The translations under genes and the position numbers were made by a program. The notes under the pieces were generated by a model. The model was not told where the DNA came from and searched no databases. It saw only the letters and a list, made by a program, of their open reading frames with translations. A stretch of DNA of 17,069 nucleotides from Rhizobium sp. (GTDB taxonomy: Bacteria; Pseudomonadota; Alphaproteobacteria; Rhizobiales; Rhizobiaceae): positions 26,939-44,007 of the forward strand of contig DNPN01000275.1 of the NCBI GenBank assembly GCA_003501385.1, read 5' to 3'. This document shows, piece after piece, positions 1 through 7,710 of this stretch; the stretch's first letter is position 1; the number at the start of each line of letters is the position of its first letter.

Positions 1-888
1 GTTCTTGTCCTTGGCGCGGGCGATGTATTCCGGAATACGGTCAACCGTGCCGATTTCCTGCAGCATGTTGAGAGCGGCTTCGTTTGCACCACCGTGAGCA
101 GGACCCCAGAGGCAGGCAATACCAGCAGCGATACATGCGAACGGGTTGGCACCGGAAGAGCCCGCCAAGCGCACGGTGGAGGTGGACGCATTCTGCTCAT
201 GGTCGGCATGCAGGATGAAGATCCGGTCCATGGCGCGGGCCAGAACAGGGTTCACATGATAGTCTTCGCAAGGAACAGCGAAGCACATGTTGAGGAAGTT
301 TGCTGCATAATCCAGATTGTTCTTCGGATAAACGAAGGGCTGACCAATGTGGTATTTGTAGGCCATGGCAGCGATGGTTGGCATTTTTGCAATCATGCGC
401 AGGCTGGCCACCATCCGCTGATGCGGATCGGTAATATCGGTTGAGTCGTGGTAGAAGGCAGACAGCGCGCCAACAGTGCCAACCATGACAGCCATTGGGT
501 GAGCGTCACGACGATAGCCGGTGAAGAAGCGCGACATCTGCTCATGCACCATAGTGTGGTGCGTGACGCGGTGGTTGAAGTCAGCCTTTTGAGCTGATGT
601 TGGCAGTTCACCGTAGAGAAGAAGGTAGCAAACTTCCAGGAAGTCGCCCTTTTCGGCCAACTGCTCGATGGGGTAGCCACGGTGAAGCAGAACGCCTTCG
701 TCACCGTCAATATAGGTGATCTTGGATTCGCATGACGCCGTGGAGGTAAAGCCCGGGTCGTAGGTGAACTTGCCAGTCTGCTTGTAGAGTGCAGCAATGT
801 CGATGACATCGGGGCCAATCGTGCCGCTTTTAACGGCCAGGTCAACCGTCTTGTCTTCAATCTTCAAGTTTGCGCTTTGTTCCGTCAT
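1..888 (-). CDS. gltA: Citrate synthase, type II (5' part, cut by window edge)
   Basis: Condenses oxaloacetate with acetyl-CoA to citrate, the entry step of the TCA cycle, in the cytoplasm. The minus strand is open from the ATG at 886-888 to the window edge, giving 296 residues of a protein that is normally about 430. The start follows a strong ribosome site (GGAGGA, complement of 894-899). The N-terminus MTEQSANLKIEDK and the blocks FILHADHEQNASTSTVR and WGPAHGGANEA are those of hexameric, NADH-sensitive-type proteobacterial citrate synthases. His265 in GPAHGG corresponds to the substrate-binding/catalytic His264 of the E. coli enzyme. The second catalytic His and the Asp lie beyond the edge. 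No frameshift is seen. The gene is divergent from comEC across a 354-bp spacer. The family call is very secure. Confidence 0.97.
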   Translation of the reverse strand, partial: MTEQSANLKIEDKTVDLAVKSGTIGPDVIDIAALYKQTGKFTYDPGFTSTASCESKITYIDGDEGVLLHRGYPIEQLAEKGDFLEVCYLLLYGELPTSAQKADFNHRVTHHTMVHEQMSRFFTGYRRDAHPMAVMVGTVGALSAFYHDSTDITDPHQRMVASLRMIAKMPTIAAMAYKYHIGQPFVYPKNNLDYAANFLNMCFAVPCEDYHVNPVLARAMDRIFILHADHEQNASTSTVRLAGSSGANPFACIAAGIACLWGPAHGGANEAALNMLQEIGTVDRIPEYIARAKDKN

Positions 889-1242
889 GCTGATCCTCCG
901 GATATTAGGCGGGGAGGCGCGGCTTTCGCTTTGCCTCAGGTTAAGCGTTCTGGATTAGCTATATGATCCGAAGGTTAATGCCAAGCTATCGTCACGATAA
1001 AGTGTGCGCCGCAATATGCCTCTATCGCAGATCTATTATGCATTATGGTAAAGTCTTCTTTTAGGCGAAGTTTTCACTATCAACCACAGCCTTCGATTGA
1101 TATTCTGGCGGTGACGTTGGAAAATACGAAGCCTCTGATACAAGGCACGGCTGAAAAAAACATGAAAACAATTGTTTCACTTGCCCCAAAGGGGAGCAGG
1201 CTTGCGTAGGAACAAACCTCTCTCAAAGAGGCCTCGGTCGTT
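889..1242. other. Divergent gltA-comEC intergenic region with short inverted repeats
   Basis: This 354-bp stretch contains no coding sequence I can support on either strand. It holds the candidate gltA promoter and, on the comEC side, a 12-bp perfect palindrome AAACAATTGTTT (1166-1177). Next come a CCCC-AAA-GGGG hairpin (1184-1194) and a CCTCT/AGAGG inverted repeat (1217-1231), which ends 11 nt before the comEC start. The palindrome could be an operator and the hairpins could affect comEC translation. Neither role is shown by the sequence. Confidence 0.4.
956..984 (-). promoter_or_regulatory. Candidate gltA promoter (-35 TTGGCA, -10 TAGCTA)
   Basis: Read on the minus strand, TTGGCA (979-984) and TAGCTA (956-961) are separated by 17 bp, about 70 bp before the gltA ATG. 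This resembles a sigma-70-type promoter, but it was found by eye and the -10 is imperfect. An overlapping TATAGC would give a 15-bp spacer. Confidence 0.35.
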
Positions 1243-4011
1243 TTGACACAAGCGCCGGACGAATGGCAATTGGTCAGGGAAAGGGAGCTGCCCTCGCGCA
1301 GGGTTCAGCCCGCCCCTTGGGTTTTGCCAAAAAAAACACCCTCAGACGACGTCTCTTCTTTCGATGACGGTGACACTGCGCCCGACTTTTGCCCATCGCC
1401 ACTGTTTGTGTCGCGTTGGCAACGACTCACAACACTCCTGCACAATTGTCTTGAGCAAGAACTGACCTATGGCCGAGCATTTCTGTTTATGCCGGTTTTT
1501 CTCGGGTTGGGTGCCATCTGGTGGTTTAGAAGGCCGCTGGATCTGGCTGGATGGCCCATTTTTCTGTCGTGTCTGGTCTGCGGGTTGCTGTGGTTGAAAA
1601 TCCGATTTTCCCAGCCCGTGATTGCGGCATGTCTTGGGATTTCCGCCCTTCTGATGGCAGGGATGGTTTTAGCCGTTGTTGAAACAACACGGCTGGATAC
1701 CATTATTCTTGACGGACCGGTGATGACAATCGTACGGGGCAGGGTGCTCTCGTCCGAGCCGAATGCCAGTGGCAATCAAAGATATGTGATTGCCATGGAG
1801 GAAACGATCCAGCCTCGGTTGAAGCGCATGCCGCAGCAGGTGGCACTTTTGGCGCGCGGTAAACACACCCCTTTCAAGCCGGGAGACTGGATTGAGGGGC
1901 GCGCGCGATTAAGCCCGCCATCGGGGCCCGCCCTGCCGGGGCTGAATGATTTTGCACAAAGCTCGTATTTCAGCGGCATTGGCGCGATTGGTTATTTCTA
2001 TCGTCCGCCGGTGGCGTTTCAGCCACCACCCGAGGCGCTTGATCGCGGCCTGTTAGAAACCTCCGCGTTGCGATTTGGCGACATAACAGAATCGCTTCGC
2101 AACACTATTTCGGACCGCATCCGGTTTTGGGTGCCGGGAGATGCGGGGGCTTTTGGCGTGGCTATTGTGACGGGAGAGGTGCGGGGGCTTTCTGCCAAAG
2201 CCAATAATGATCTGCGCGTGTCGGGCCTCGCCCATATTATTTCCATCTCTGGTTTGCGCATGGCGCTGGCAGGTGGATTGTTCTTTGTTGGCATAAGGCG
2301 AATTCTCGGTCTTGTTCCTGGTCTCGCAGAAACATGGTCCTTGAAGAAAATTGCCGCATTGGGAGCAATTGGCACCACCACTGGCTATTTCTGGATTTCC
2401 GGCTATGCCGTTGCCGCGCAACGATCCTATTTGATGATGGTCATCATGCTGTCAGCGGCATTCTTTGATCGCCCTGCCTTGAGTTTACGCAACACTGCCA
2501 TTGCCGCATTGTTTGTGGTGGTGATTTCGCCCTCTCAGGTGATGGGGCCGAGTTTGCAAATGTCCTTTGCGGCCACATTTGCGTTGATCGCAGGTTTTGA
2601 CTTATGGCGACAACGTCCGCAGATGCCCTCGATTTTACCGGATAACCGCGTGCTGCGGCCATTGAAGACCCTGCTGAAAATTATCGCCGGGATTTTGCTG
2701 ACGTCGGCGCTGGGCGGCGTTTCCACCGCCATGTTCTCGGCCGCCCATTTCCATCGAGTTGGCCTGCACGGACTGGAGGCCAACCTTCTGGCGTCACCTA
2801 TTATTGAAATGGTGGTCATGCCAAGCGCGATGATGGGCGTATTGCTGATGCCTTTCGGGCTTGAGCAATGGCCGCTACGAGCGATGGGATGGGGCCTTGA
2901 TGGTGTATTGATGATTGGCAGCTACATTGCCAACTGGGGCAATGGCTTTACCTTTGGCCGTTTTGAATGGTGGTTTTTGCCACTCTCCTCGGTGGGATTG
3001 CTGGTTTTGACATTGCTGAAGACCCGTTTGAGGGCCGTGGGCATCGTCATGATCGCATTTGCCTTCGGCTACGAAGCGGTTAAACCAACACCACGGCTTC
3101 CTGACCTCGTGATAACGGAAGACGCGCAGCTTATCGGAATTCTCAAACCGTCTGGAGCAAACGCGGTAACGGTTGCCACCAACAAAAAGCGCCCGCCGGG
3201 CTTTGTTTACGGGCAATGGGCGTCCGCCCTTGATATTTCCGATACGATTTCATCTGAAACCTTGCCAAAACCTCGGGCCGCAAAGTCCGCTCCGAAGCCA
3301 AAGGACAAATACGCCAAAAAAGAAAAAATCGAAGCCCCCGACGCCTTGCTCGACATGATGGAAGCTCTCACCAAAGCCAGCGCCCGCCGCGATATCTTCT
3401 TTTGCCGCAGCGATGGTTTTTGTCTCGCAAAGCTCAGCAACGACTGGACGGTTACCCTTGTGCAAAACCGGGACTATAGCAATGCTGCTTGCGCCCTCTC
3501 TGATCTGATTGTCTCAAACCAATCAAGCTCTTATGCAGTCTGTACGCCTGTGATGGCGGATATGGGAAAAGGGGCCAAACAGCAAGAGGCGCAAATCACA
3601 ACCCGCATGAATGCGGATCAAATGACCCAACCTCACCCCATCCCGGCTGACAGTTCAGTGAATCCGTCCACACAACCACATGCAGCCACCGCAACATCGA
3701 CGCCCCCTGCACCGATTAAAACGGATACTGCATCCAAGCCGAACCCGTCATCAGGATCTAAAGCTTCACCTGTGCTGATAGATCGCGACCGCCTGCGCCA
3801 ATCAGGGGCAATGGAAATCACGCTCGCCGAACTCTCAAGCCGATCGCTGCATATGACAACGACCTTCCACGGTGAGCAACGTCCCTGGACGCGCCATCGT
3901 TATTACGATTGGCGCACCAACACTTACAAAAAGCCCGACATCGCGCAGCCCGATATCACCGAGCCAGAACCCGATGAGGCTTCGGACAGTGTCAATGATA
4001 ACGACGAATGA
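1243..4011 (+). CDS. comEC: ComEC/Rec2-family competence membrane protein with Pro/Lys-rich C-terminal insertions
   Basis: Putative inner-membrane channel that passes single-stranded DNA into the cytoplasm during transformation. The 922-residue protein has a polar N-terminus of about 75 residues and then three membrane segments with a DUF4131-like region (about 80-260). The Competence domain (about 285-600) carries the family motif HIISISGLRM at His331. There is no metallo-beta-lactamase domain, as is usual in alphaproteobacteria. The C-terminal region keeps the alphaproteobacterial Cys-containing module (FFCRSDGFC, AAC, YAVC, then VLIDRDRLRQSGA and RPWTRHR). It is interrupted by a Lys/Pro-rich insert near 677-700 and a 73-residue Ser/Thr/Pro/Ala-rich insert near 771-843. 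The start is a TTG with only a weak ribosome site (AAAGAGG, 12 nt away), and the next ATG would remove the first membrane segment. The end overlaps lexA by 20 bp on the other strand. Confidence 0.9.
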   Translation: MTQAPDEWQLVRERELPSRRVQPAPWVLPKKTPSDDVSSFDDGDTAPDFCPSPLFVSRWQRLTTLLHNCLEQELTYGRAFLFMPVFLGLGAIWWFRRPLDLAGWPIFLSCLVCGLLWLKIRFSQPVIAACLGISALLMAGMVLAVVETTRLDTIILDGPVMTIVRGRVLSSEPNASGNQRYVIAMEETIQPRLKRMPQQVALLARGKHTPFKPGDWIEGRARLSPPSGPALPGLNDFAQSSYFSGIGAIGYFYRPPVAFQPPPEALDRGLLETSALRFGDITESLRNTISDRIRFWVPGDAGAFGVAIVTGEVRGLSAKANNDLRVSGLAHIISISGLRMALAGGLFFVGIRRILGLVPGLAETWSLKKIAALGAIGTTTGYFWISGYAVAAQRSYLMMVIMLSAAFFDRPALSLRNTAIAALFVVVISPSQVMGPSLQMSFAATFALIAGFDLWRQRPQMPSILPDNRVLRPLKTLLKIIAGILLTSALGGVSTAMFSAAHFHRVGLHGLEANLLASPIIEMVVMPSAMMGVLLMPFGLEQWPLRAMGWGLDGVLMIGSYIANWGNGFTFGRFEWWFLPLSSVGLLVLTLLKTRLRAVGIVMIAFAFGYEAVKPTPRLPDLVITEDAQLIGILKPSGANAVTVATNKKRPPGFVYGQWASALDISDTISSETLPKPRAAKSAPKPKDKYAKKEKIEAPDALLDMMEALTKASARRDIFFCRSDGFCLAKLSNDWTVTLVQNRDYSNAACALSDLIVSNQSSSYAVCTPVMADMGKGAKQQEAQITTRMNADQMTQPHPIPADSSVNPSTQPHAATATSTPPAPIKTDTASKPNPSSGSKASPVLIDRDRLRQSGAMEITLAELSSRSLHMTTTFHGEQRPWTRHRYYDWRTNTYKKPDIAQPDITEPEPDEASDSVNDNDE

Positions 4012-4711
4012 GGCCGACCAGTTTTCCTTGAATTTTCACTCGATCAGGCCCAAAAATTCGAGTTTCATAGGCTGGATTTGCGGCTTCCAGAGCAATCGAT
4101 GCGCCGCGGCGGCGAAAACGTTTCAACGTTGCTTCTTCATCATCCACAAGGGCGACAACAATATCGCCAGCATTGGCCGTGGTGGCATTGCGGATAATCA
4201 CCGTATCGCCATCGAGAATTCCGGCCTCGATCATCGAATCACCTTTGACCTCAAGCGCGTAATGTTCACCATTACCAAGCATTTCCGCAGGAACAGAGAT
4301 GTCATGCGTATTGTTCTGAATGGCGGAGATTGGAACGCCGGCTGCAATCCGACCCATCACAGGAATAGAGGCCGAATTGCGACCCTCATTTGCGGGTTTA
4401 GCAGGAGCAGATGGAACGGCTTGCAATTTGCCAAGGCTGCCTTGAATCACCGAAGGCGAAAATCCGCTCTTGCGCGGGGGTATACTTGTCATCATTGCTT
4501 CTGGAAGCTTGATAACCTCCAGTGCGCGCGCCCTGTTTGGTAGCCGACGAATAAACCCACGCTCTTCAAGAGCTGTGATCAAACGATGGATGCCAGACTT
4601 GGAGGCAAGATCAAGCGCATCCTTCATCTCGTCAAAAGACGGTGGCACACCAGACTCCTTCATGCGTTCATGAATGAACAGCAAAAGTTCCTGTTGCTTG
4701 CGAGTCAGCAT
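3992..4711 (-). CDS. lexA: LexA SOS-response repressor
   Basis: Represses DNA-damage genes and cleaves itself when stimulated by RecA filaments. The 239-residue protein starts at the ATG at 4709-4711 (MLTRKQQELL), the usual rhizobial N-terminus. An in-frame ATG at 4778-4780 would place the SOS operator inside the coding region and is unlikely. The winged-helix DNA-binding domain spans about 1-65 and an Ala/Pro-rich linker about 75-115. The S24 peptidase domain follows, with cleavage bond Ala124-Gly125 (RIAAGVPI), catalytic Ser159 (GDSM) and Lys197 (ATLKRF). All key residues are present, so it should be functional. It is probably autoregulated through the SOS box just upstream. Its last 20 bp overlap the end of the convergent comEC. 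Confidence 0.97.
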   Translation of the reverse strand: MLTRKQQELLLFIHERMKESGVPPSFDEMKDALDLASKSGIHRLITALEERGFIRRLPNRARALEVIKLPEAMMTSIPPRKSGFSPSVIQGSLGKLQAVPSAPAKPANEGRNSASIPVMGRIAAGVPISAIQNNTHDISVPAEMLGNGEHYALEVKGDSMIEAGILDGDTVIIRNATTANAGDIVVALVDDEEATLKRFRRRGASIALEAANPAYETRIFGPDRVKIQGKLVGLIRRYH

Positions 4712-4729
4712 GTTGAAATCACCTCGAAT

Positions 4730-4775
4730 GCGAGAAACAAATACAGAACATAGGCTATATGTTCCAGTTGTGTTC
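4730..4775 (-). promoter_or_regulatory. LexA operator(s) upstream of lexA (SOS box)
   Basis: On the plus strand 4761-4775 reads GTTC-CAGTTGT-GTTC, a perfect match to the alphaproteobacterial SOS box GTTC-N7-GTTC (GAAC-N7-GAAC in the lexA direction). In the lexA direction a second, degenerate copy follows: GTTC-TGTATTT-GTTT. GAACATA (4746-4752) and TATGTTC (4758-4764) also form a perfect 7-bp inverted repeat around a 5-bp spacer. TTGCAG (complement of 4775-4780) could be the -35 element, which would place the operator across the promoter core. This fits LexA autorepression. Confidence 0.85.
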
Positions 4776-4857
4776 TGCAAGCCCCAAATTTCTAGGGGTG
4801 AGTAGCAAGAGGAGATATTGGGACTTCAATCAGCGCAATTTCTACACGACAGCATGA

Positions 4858-5103
4858 ATTGCGAAGGGCGCAGGTGTTGATGTCAATAGTGTGTTTCAGT
4901 TTGAGAGTGCTGAATGGTTTGGCAAATCGGCTTCGCAAATCGAGCTTACAATAGATGAGGGCGGGCCAATTGTTCTGATCGCCGGTGTTGGCGAGCCAGC
5001 GCTGTGCTTTGCCACCGTTGCGTTGATCAGCCGGATGTGTGGGACGACTGAGACGATGGACGAGATTGAAGTACGCGAAGCGGCAGCGGCTGTGAAAAAA
5101 TAG
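4858..5103 (+). pseudogene. Probable 5'-truncated remnant of malonate transporter subunit MadL
   Basis: An open frame runs from just after a TGA at 4855 to the TAG at 5101-5103. The longest translatable part starts with GTG at 4891 (70 residues). Its segment GGPIVLIAGVGEPALCFATV, followed by ALISRM, resembles what I recall of the MadL C-terminus, where an A(S/T)Q segment precedes GGP by the same distance (ASQ in this frame). The first 45-60 residues of a normal MadL (about 130) are absent and would run into lexA. The residues before GGP (SAEWFGKSASQIELTIDE) are too polar for the expected membrane helix, which suggests decay. The intact madM downstream supports the idea. The match rests on memory. 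A short unrelated ORF is the alternative. Confidence 0.45.
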
Positions 5104-5268
5104 AGCGCGGTTTTTTGATTTCGTAATTCTATCCAATCCTTGATCCATCGGGTCTGACCATGCCTTGAGCGCACGGCTTCTGCCTTTGTGCGCGGGCGTT
5201 GCGTTTGCTCCGTCAGGATAGCCAGGTTTGACCGCTGCCTGACACACTCCGAGGAATTTGATATAACC
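5104..5268. other. Spacer between madL remnant and madM
   Basis: No coding potential is evident here. It contains a GCGCAC/GTGCGC inverted repeat (5169-5174 and 5188-5193, 13-nt loop) without a T-run, and the madM ribosome site GAGGA (5251-5255). In functional madLM pairs the two genes are normally adjacent, so this spacer is another sign of rearrangement. Confidence 0.35.
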
Positions 5269-6027
5269 ATGATCATCAAGGTTCTGACAGACAACGGTCT
5301 GCTCACTGCATTTGCAGTTGTGGGCATCGTGATGTGGCTGTCGAACATGTTTTCGGCAAAAATCACTGCGGGACGCGTCCATGGCTCGGCGATTGCAATT
5401 GTTATCGGCTTGGCACTGGCCTTTTGGGGTGGCGTTTTAAGTGGCGGTCATAAGGGACTGGCTGATCTACCGATGCTGGCTGGCATTGGTATGATGGGCG
5501 GTGCCATGCTGCGTGATTTCGCCATTGTCGCCACGGCCTGCGAAGTTGATGTGGAGCGCGCAAAGAAGGCGGGCCTGATAGGTGCTGTTGCGTTGATATT
5601 GGGCACCGTATTGCCATTCATTGTTGGCGTCGTGGTTGCAGCAGCTTTCGGGTATACGGATGCCATCTCACTGACCACTATTGGCGCTGGTGCCGCCACC
5701 TATATCGTTGGCCCAGTGACGGGTGCGGCGTTTGGCGCCACATCGCCTGTTATTGCTTTGTCGATTGCAACCGGCGTGCTAAAGGCCGTGATTGTGATGA
5801 TCGGCACACCTTTTGTGGCCGGTTTGATTGGTTTGAATAATCCACGCAGCGCGATGGTGTTCGCTGGGTTGATGGGCACCGTCAGTGGCGTGTCCGGTGG
5901 GCTTGCTGCGACCGACAGGCGGCTTGTGCCGTATGGTGCCTTGACTGCAACCTTCCATAAAGGGTTGGGTTGCCTGGTCGCACCGTCTGTTCTCTATCTA
6001 ATGGTGCGGGCAATTGTCGGAGGGTAA
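5269..6027 (+). CDS. madM: Malonate:Na+ symporter subunit MadM
   Basis: Membrane subunit of the MadLM malonate/sodium importer. The 252-residue protein is close to the usual MadM length of about 254. It is very hydrophobic, with about seven or eight membrane segments (roughly 8-28, 40-58, 66-84, 100-125, 128-150, 158-180, 188-205, 228-248). Gly-rich segments typical of MadM include GIGMMGGAMLRDFAIVATA and TIGAGAATYIVGPVTGAAFG. I chose the ATG at 5269 (GAGGA 13 nt upstream) over an upstream in-frame start at 5188 because MIIKVLTDNGLLTAF is the normal N-terminus. Its partner MadL seems to survive only as a fragment upstream, so the carrier may be inactive, or MadL may be encoded elsewhere. The stop lies 4 nt before the GntR regulator, so the two genes probably form one unit. 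Confidence 0.88.
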   Translation: MIIKVLTDNGLLTAFAVVGIVMWLSNMFSAKITAGRVHGSAIAIVIGLALAFWGGVLSGGHKGLADLPMLAGIGMMGGAMLRDFAIVATACEVDVERAKKAGLIGAVALILGTVLPFIVGVVVAAAFGYTDAISLTTIGAGAATYIVGPVTGAAFGATSPVIALSIATGVLKAVIVMIGTPFVAGLIGLNNPRSAMVFAGLMGTVSGVSGGLAATDRRLVPYGALTATFHKGLGCLVAPSVLYLMVRAIVGG

Positions 6028-6031
6028 TGGA

Positions 6032-6748
6032 ATGGACACTGAGCTGCACGAGGATACGGGCCTTCTGTCCGACAAGATCCGCAACGCGTTGATCGATGCT
6101 ATCTCCTCGGGTGAGCTTGTGCCCGGCACCACGCTGGATGAACAGCAACTCGCATCGCGCTATGGTGCTTCGCGCACACCTGTGCGGGAGGCGCTGCGGC
6201 AATTGGCAGCCAGCGGCATGGTGGAGGTTCGTCCGCGCCGTGGAGTCATTGTGCGGCAAATCACCTCGGAGGAGGTGATGGATATGTTCGAGACAATGGC
6301 CGAGCTGGAAGCCGTGTGCGTGCGGCTTGCCACCTATCGGATCACGCCGCTTGAACGCAGCCGCCTGTTGCGAATTCACGAAATGAGCGATTCTGCCGTA
6401 GCGAAAGGGGATGTTGATGCCTACGACGCCCTAAACCGCGAATTCCACGAAATCATCTACAGCGCAGCCCATAACGGCTTTCTTGCCGAGCAGACGAAGG
6501 CCGTGCGCACGCGCCTGAACGCATTTCGCCGGATGCAGCTCAGACAGGAGCATCGCCTGTCGCGCTCACGAGAGGAGCATGACGCCGTGATGCGCGCGAT
6601 CGCCGAAGGCGATGGCGAGATCGCCGCGCGGCGGATGCGTGCGCACATGCTCAATGCCGCCAGCGCTCTCGACAGTTATATTGCTCAAAAAGAGCAGGCC
6701 GCTTTGGTTGCAGGCGACAAGGATGGTCATAATCCGAAACCGGATTGA
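6032..6748 (+). CDS. GntR-family transcriptional regulator, FCD subfamily
   Basis: DNA-binding regulator of 238 residues. The N-terminal winged helix-turn-helix (about 10-75) carries the GntR signature LASRYGASRTPVREALRQLA (40-59) and the wing RPRRGVIVR. The C-terminal FCD all-helical domain (about 82-215) has the metal/ligand residues Asp132, His139, His183 and His205. The start is the ATG at 6032, preceded at 7 nt by GGAGGG (6019-6024) inside the end of madM. A GTG at 6014 is in frame but less well placed. The 4-nt gap to madM implies co-translation, and FCD regulators such as MdcY and MatR control malonate genes, so malonate is the likely effector. That is inference. The gene end faces the TauE/SafE gene with a 20-bp gap. 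Confidence 0.9.
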   Translation: MDTELHEDTGLLSDKIRNALIDAISSGELVPGTTLDEQQLASRYGASRTPVREALRQLAASGMVEVRPRRGVIVRQITSEEVMDMFETMAELEAVCVRLATYRITPLERSRLLRIHEMSDSAVAKGDVDAYDALNREFHEIIYSAAHNGFLAEQTKAVRTRLNAFRRMQLRQEHRLSRSREEHDAVMRAIAEGDGEIAARRMRAHMLNAASALDSYIAQKEQAALVAGDKDGHNPKPD

Positions 6749-6768
6749 GTGCGATAAGGCCGTGTCTG

Positions 6769-7599
6769 TTACAGACCAATCCATACCCGCAGCGGATTGG
6801 CTGGGTCCATCAGCAATTTTCCGGCCAATCCCACACAGGTGATGATCAGCAATGGCTTGATAAGTTTGGCTCCGGTTTTCATTGCCAGTTTGGAGCCTGT
6901 CTGGGCACCGAGAAACTGGCCGAAACCCATGATGAGGCCCACCTTCCACAGCACAACGCCGTTGAAGAGAAAGATGATAAAGGCACCAATATTGGAGCCG
7001 AAATTCAGAAGTTTGGTATGGGCCGTTGCTTTCAAAAGGCCAAAGCCAGCCAGAGAGACAAAGGCCAGCATATAGAAAGACCCGGCACCGGGACCAAAAA
7101 CACCGTCATAAAGTCCCACCAGCGGAGCAAGTGTCAGGCCGAATACAAAGGGTGTCAAGCGTTGTTGGCTATCGACATCTGAAATATTGGGCTTCAAGCC
7201 AAAATAAGCGGCAATGGAAACCAAAAGGATCGGCATCAAGCCCTTCAACACATCCCCGGGCACGTGGGTGGCAATCACGGCACCCACCATACTGCCAAAC
7301 ATTGCCATAGAAGCCATGGGCAATTGCTTTTTTAAATCCACATGGCCTTTTCGCCCATAGGCAATGGTGGCCGATGCGGAGCCAAACATGCCTTGAAGTT
7401 TATTTGTACCAAGGGTTTCGAGCGGCGGAATACCGGCAATCAACATGGCGGGAATGGTGATCAACCCGCCTCCACCCGCGATGGCGTCGATGAAGCCCGC
7501 AATAAAGGCAGCAAGAAACAGAAAGGCAAGTGTGTGCAGGGCAACTTCGGTCATAAGGGAATCCATCGGAAGGAGGAACTTCATTCTCTGCCCCGACAT
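6769..7599 (-). CDS. TauE/SafE-family (COG0730) membrane permease
   Basis: Polytopic inner-membrane protein of up to 276 residues from the sulfite exporter/TauE-SafE family, whose members move sulfur oxyanions, organic acids or sometimes metals. The N-terminal repeat motif AAFIAGFIDAIAGGGGLITI, with TLGTNKLQGMFGS after it, and the second-half motif GVFGPGAGSFYML are characteristic. Three in-frame ATGs (7599, 7584, 7554) are possible. None has a strong ribosome site, and homologues usually begin close to the third (MTEVALHTLAFLFLAAF). The gene is divergent from the cobalamin operon and convergent with the GntR gene. The substrate cannot be read from sequence. Cobalt uptake or sulfur-compound transport are both possible, and the B12 neighbourhood only hints at the former. 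Confidence 0.88.
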   Translation of the reverse strand: MSGQRMKFLLPMDSLMTEVALHTLAFLFLAAFIAGFIDAIAGGGGLITIPAMLIAGIPPLETLGTNKLQGMFGSASATIAYGRKGHVDLKKQLPMASMAMFGSMVGAVIATHVPGDVLKGLMPILLVSIAAYFGLKPNISDVDSQQRLTPFVFGLTLAPLVGLYDGVFGPGAGSFYMLAFVSLAGFGLLKATAHTKLLNFGSNIGAFIIFLFNGVVLWKVGLIMGFGQFLGAQTGSKLAMKTGAKLIKPLLIITCVGLAGKLLMDPANPLRVWIGL

Positions 7600-7710
7600 A
7601 CTTTAAATTGCAACCAGCTTCTTGATCAATTTCCCGTTTGATAATTCCTGTTCGACAATTCCGATTTGACCGGAGCCACCGCCTTCGCTATTCCTGCACG
7701 CAAGATGTGC

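Noticed and set aside
94..860. Open frames on both strands inside gltA
   Set aside because: The correct minus-strand frame gives continuous citrate synthase sequence from its ATG to the window edge, so the others are shadows.
3872..4543. 223-codon open frame on the plus strand opposite lexA
   Set aside because: It lies antisense to a lexA with every catalytic residue intact and shows no family motif.
4792..5382. 196-codon open frame on the minus strand upstream of lexA
   Set aside because: Runs through the lexA-madM interval into madM antisense, with no motif, no good start, and Cys/His/Arg-rich composition typical of a shadow frame.
6764..6776. GTCTG-TTA-CAGAC hairpin between the GntR and TauE/SafE genes as a terminator
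   Set aside because: Only a 5-bp stem, no T-run on either side, and it includes the stop codon of the TauE/SafE gene.
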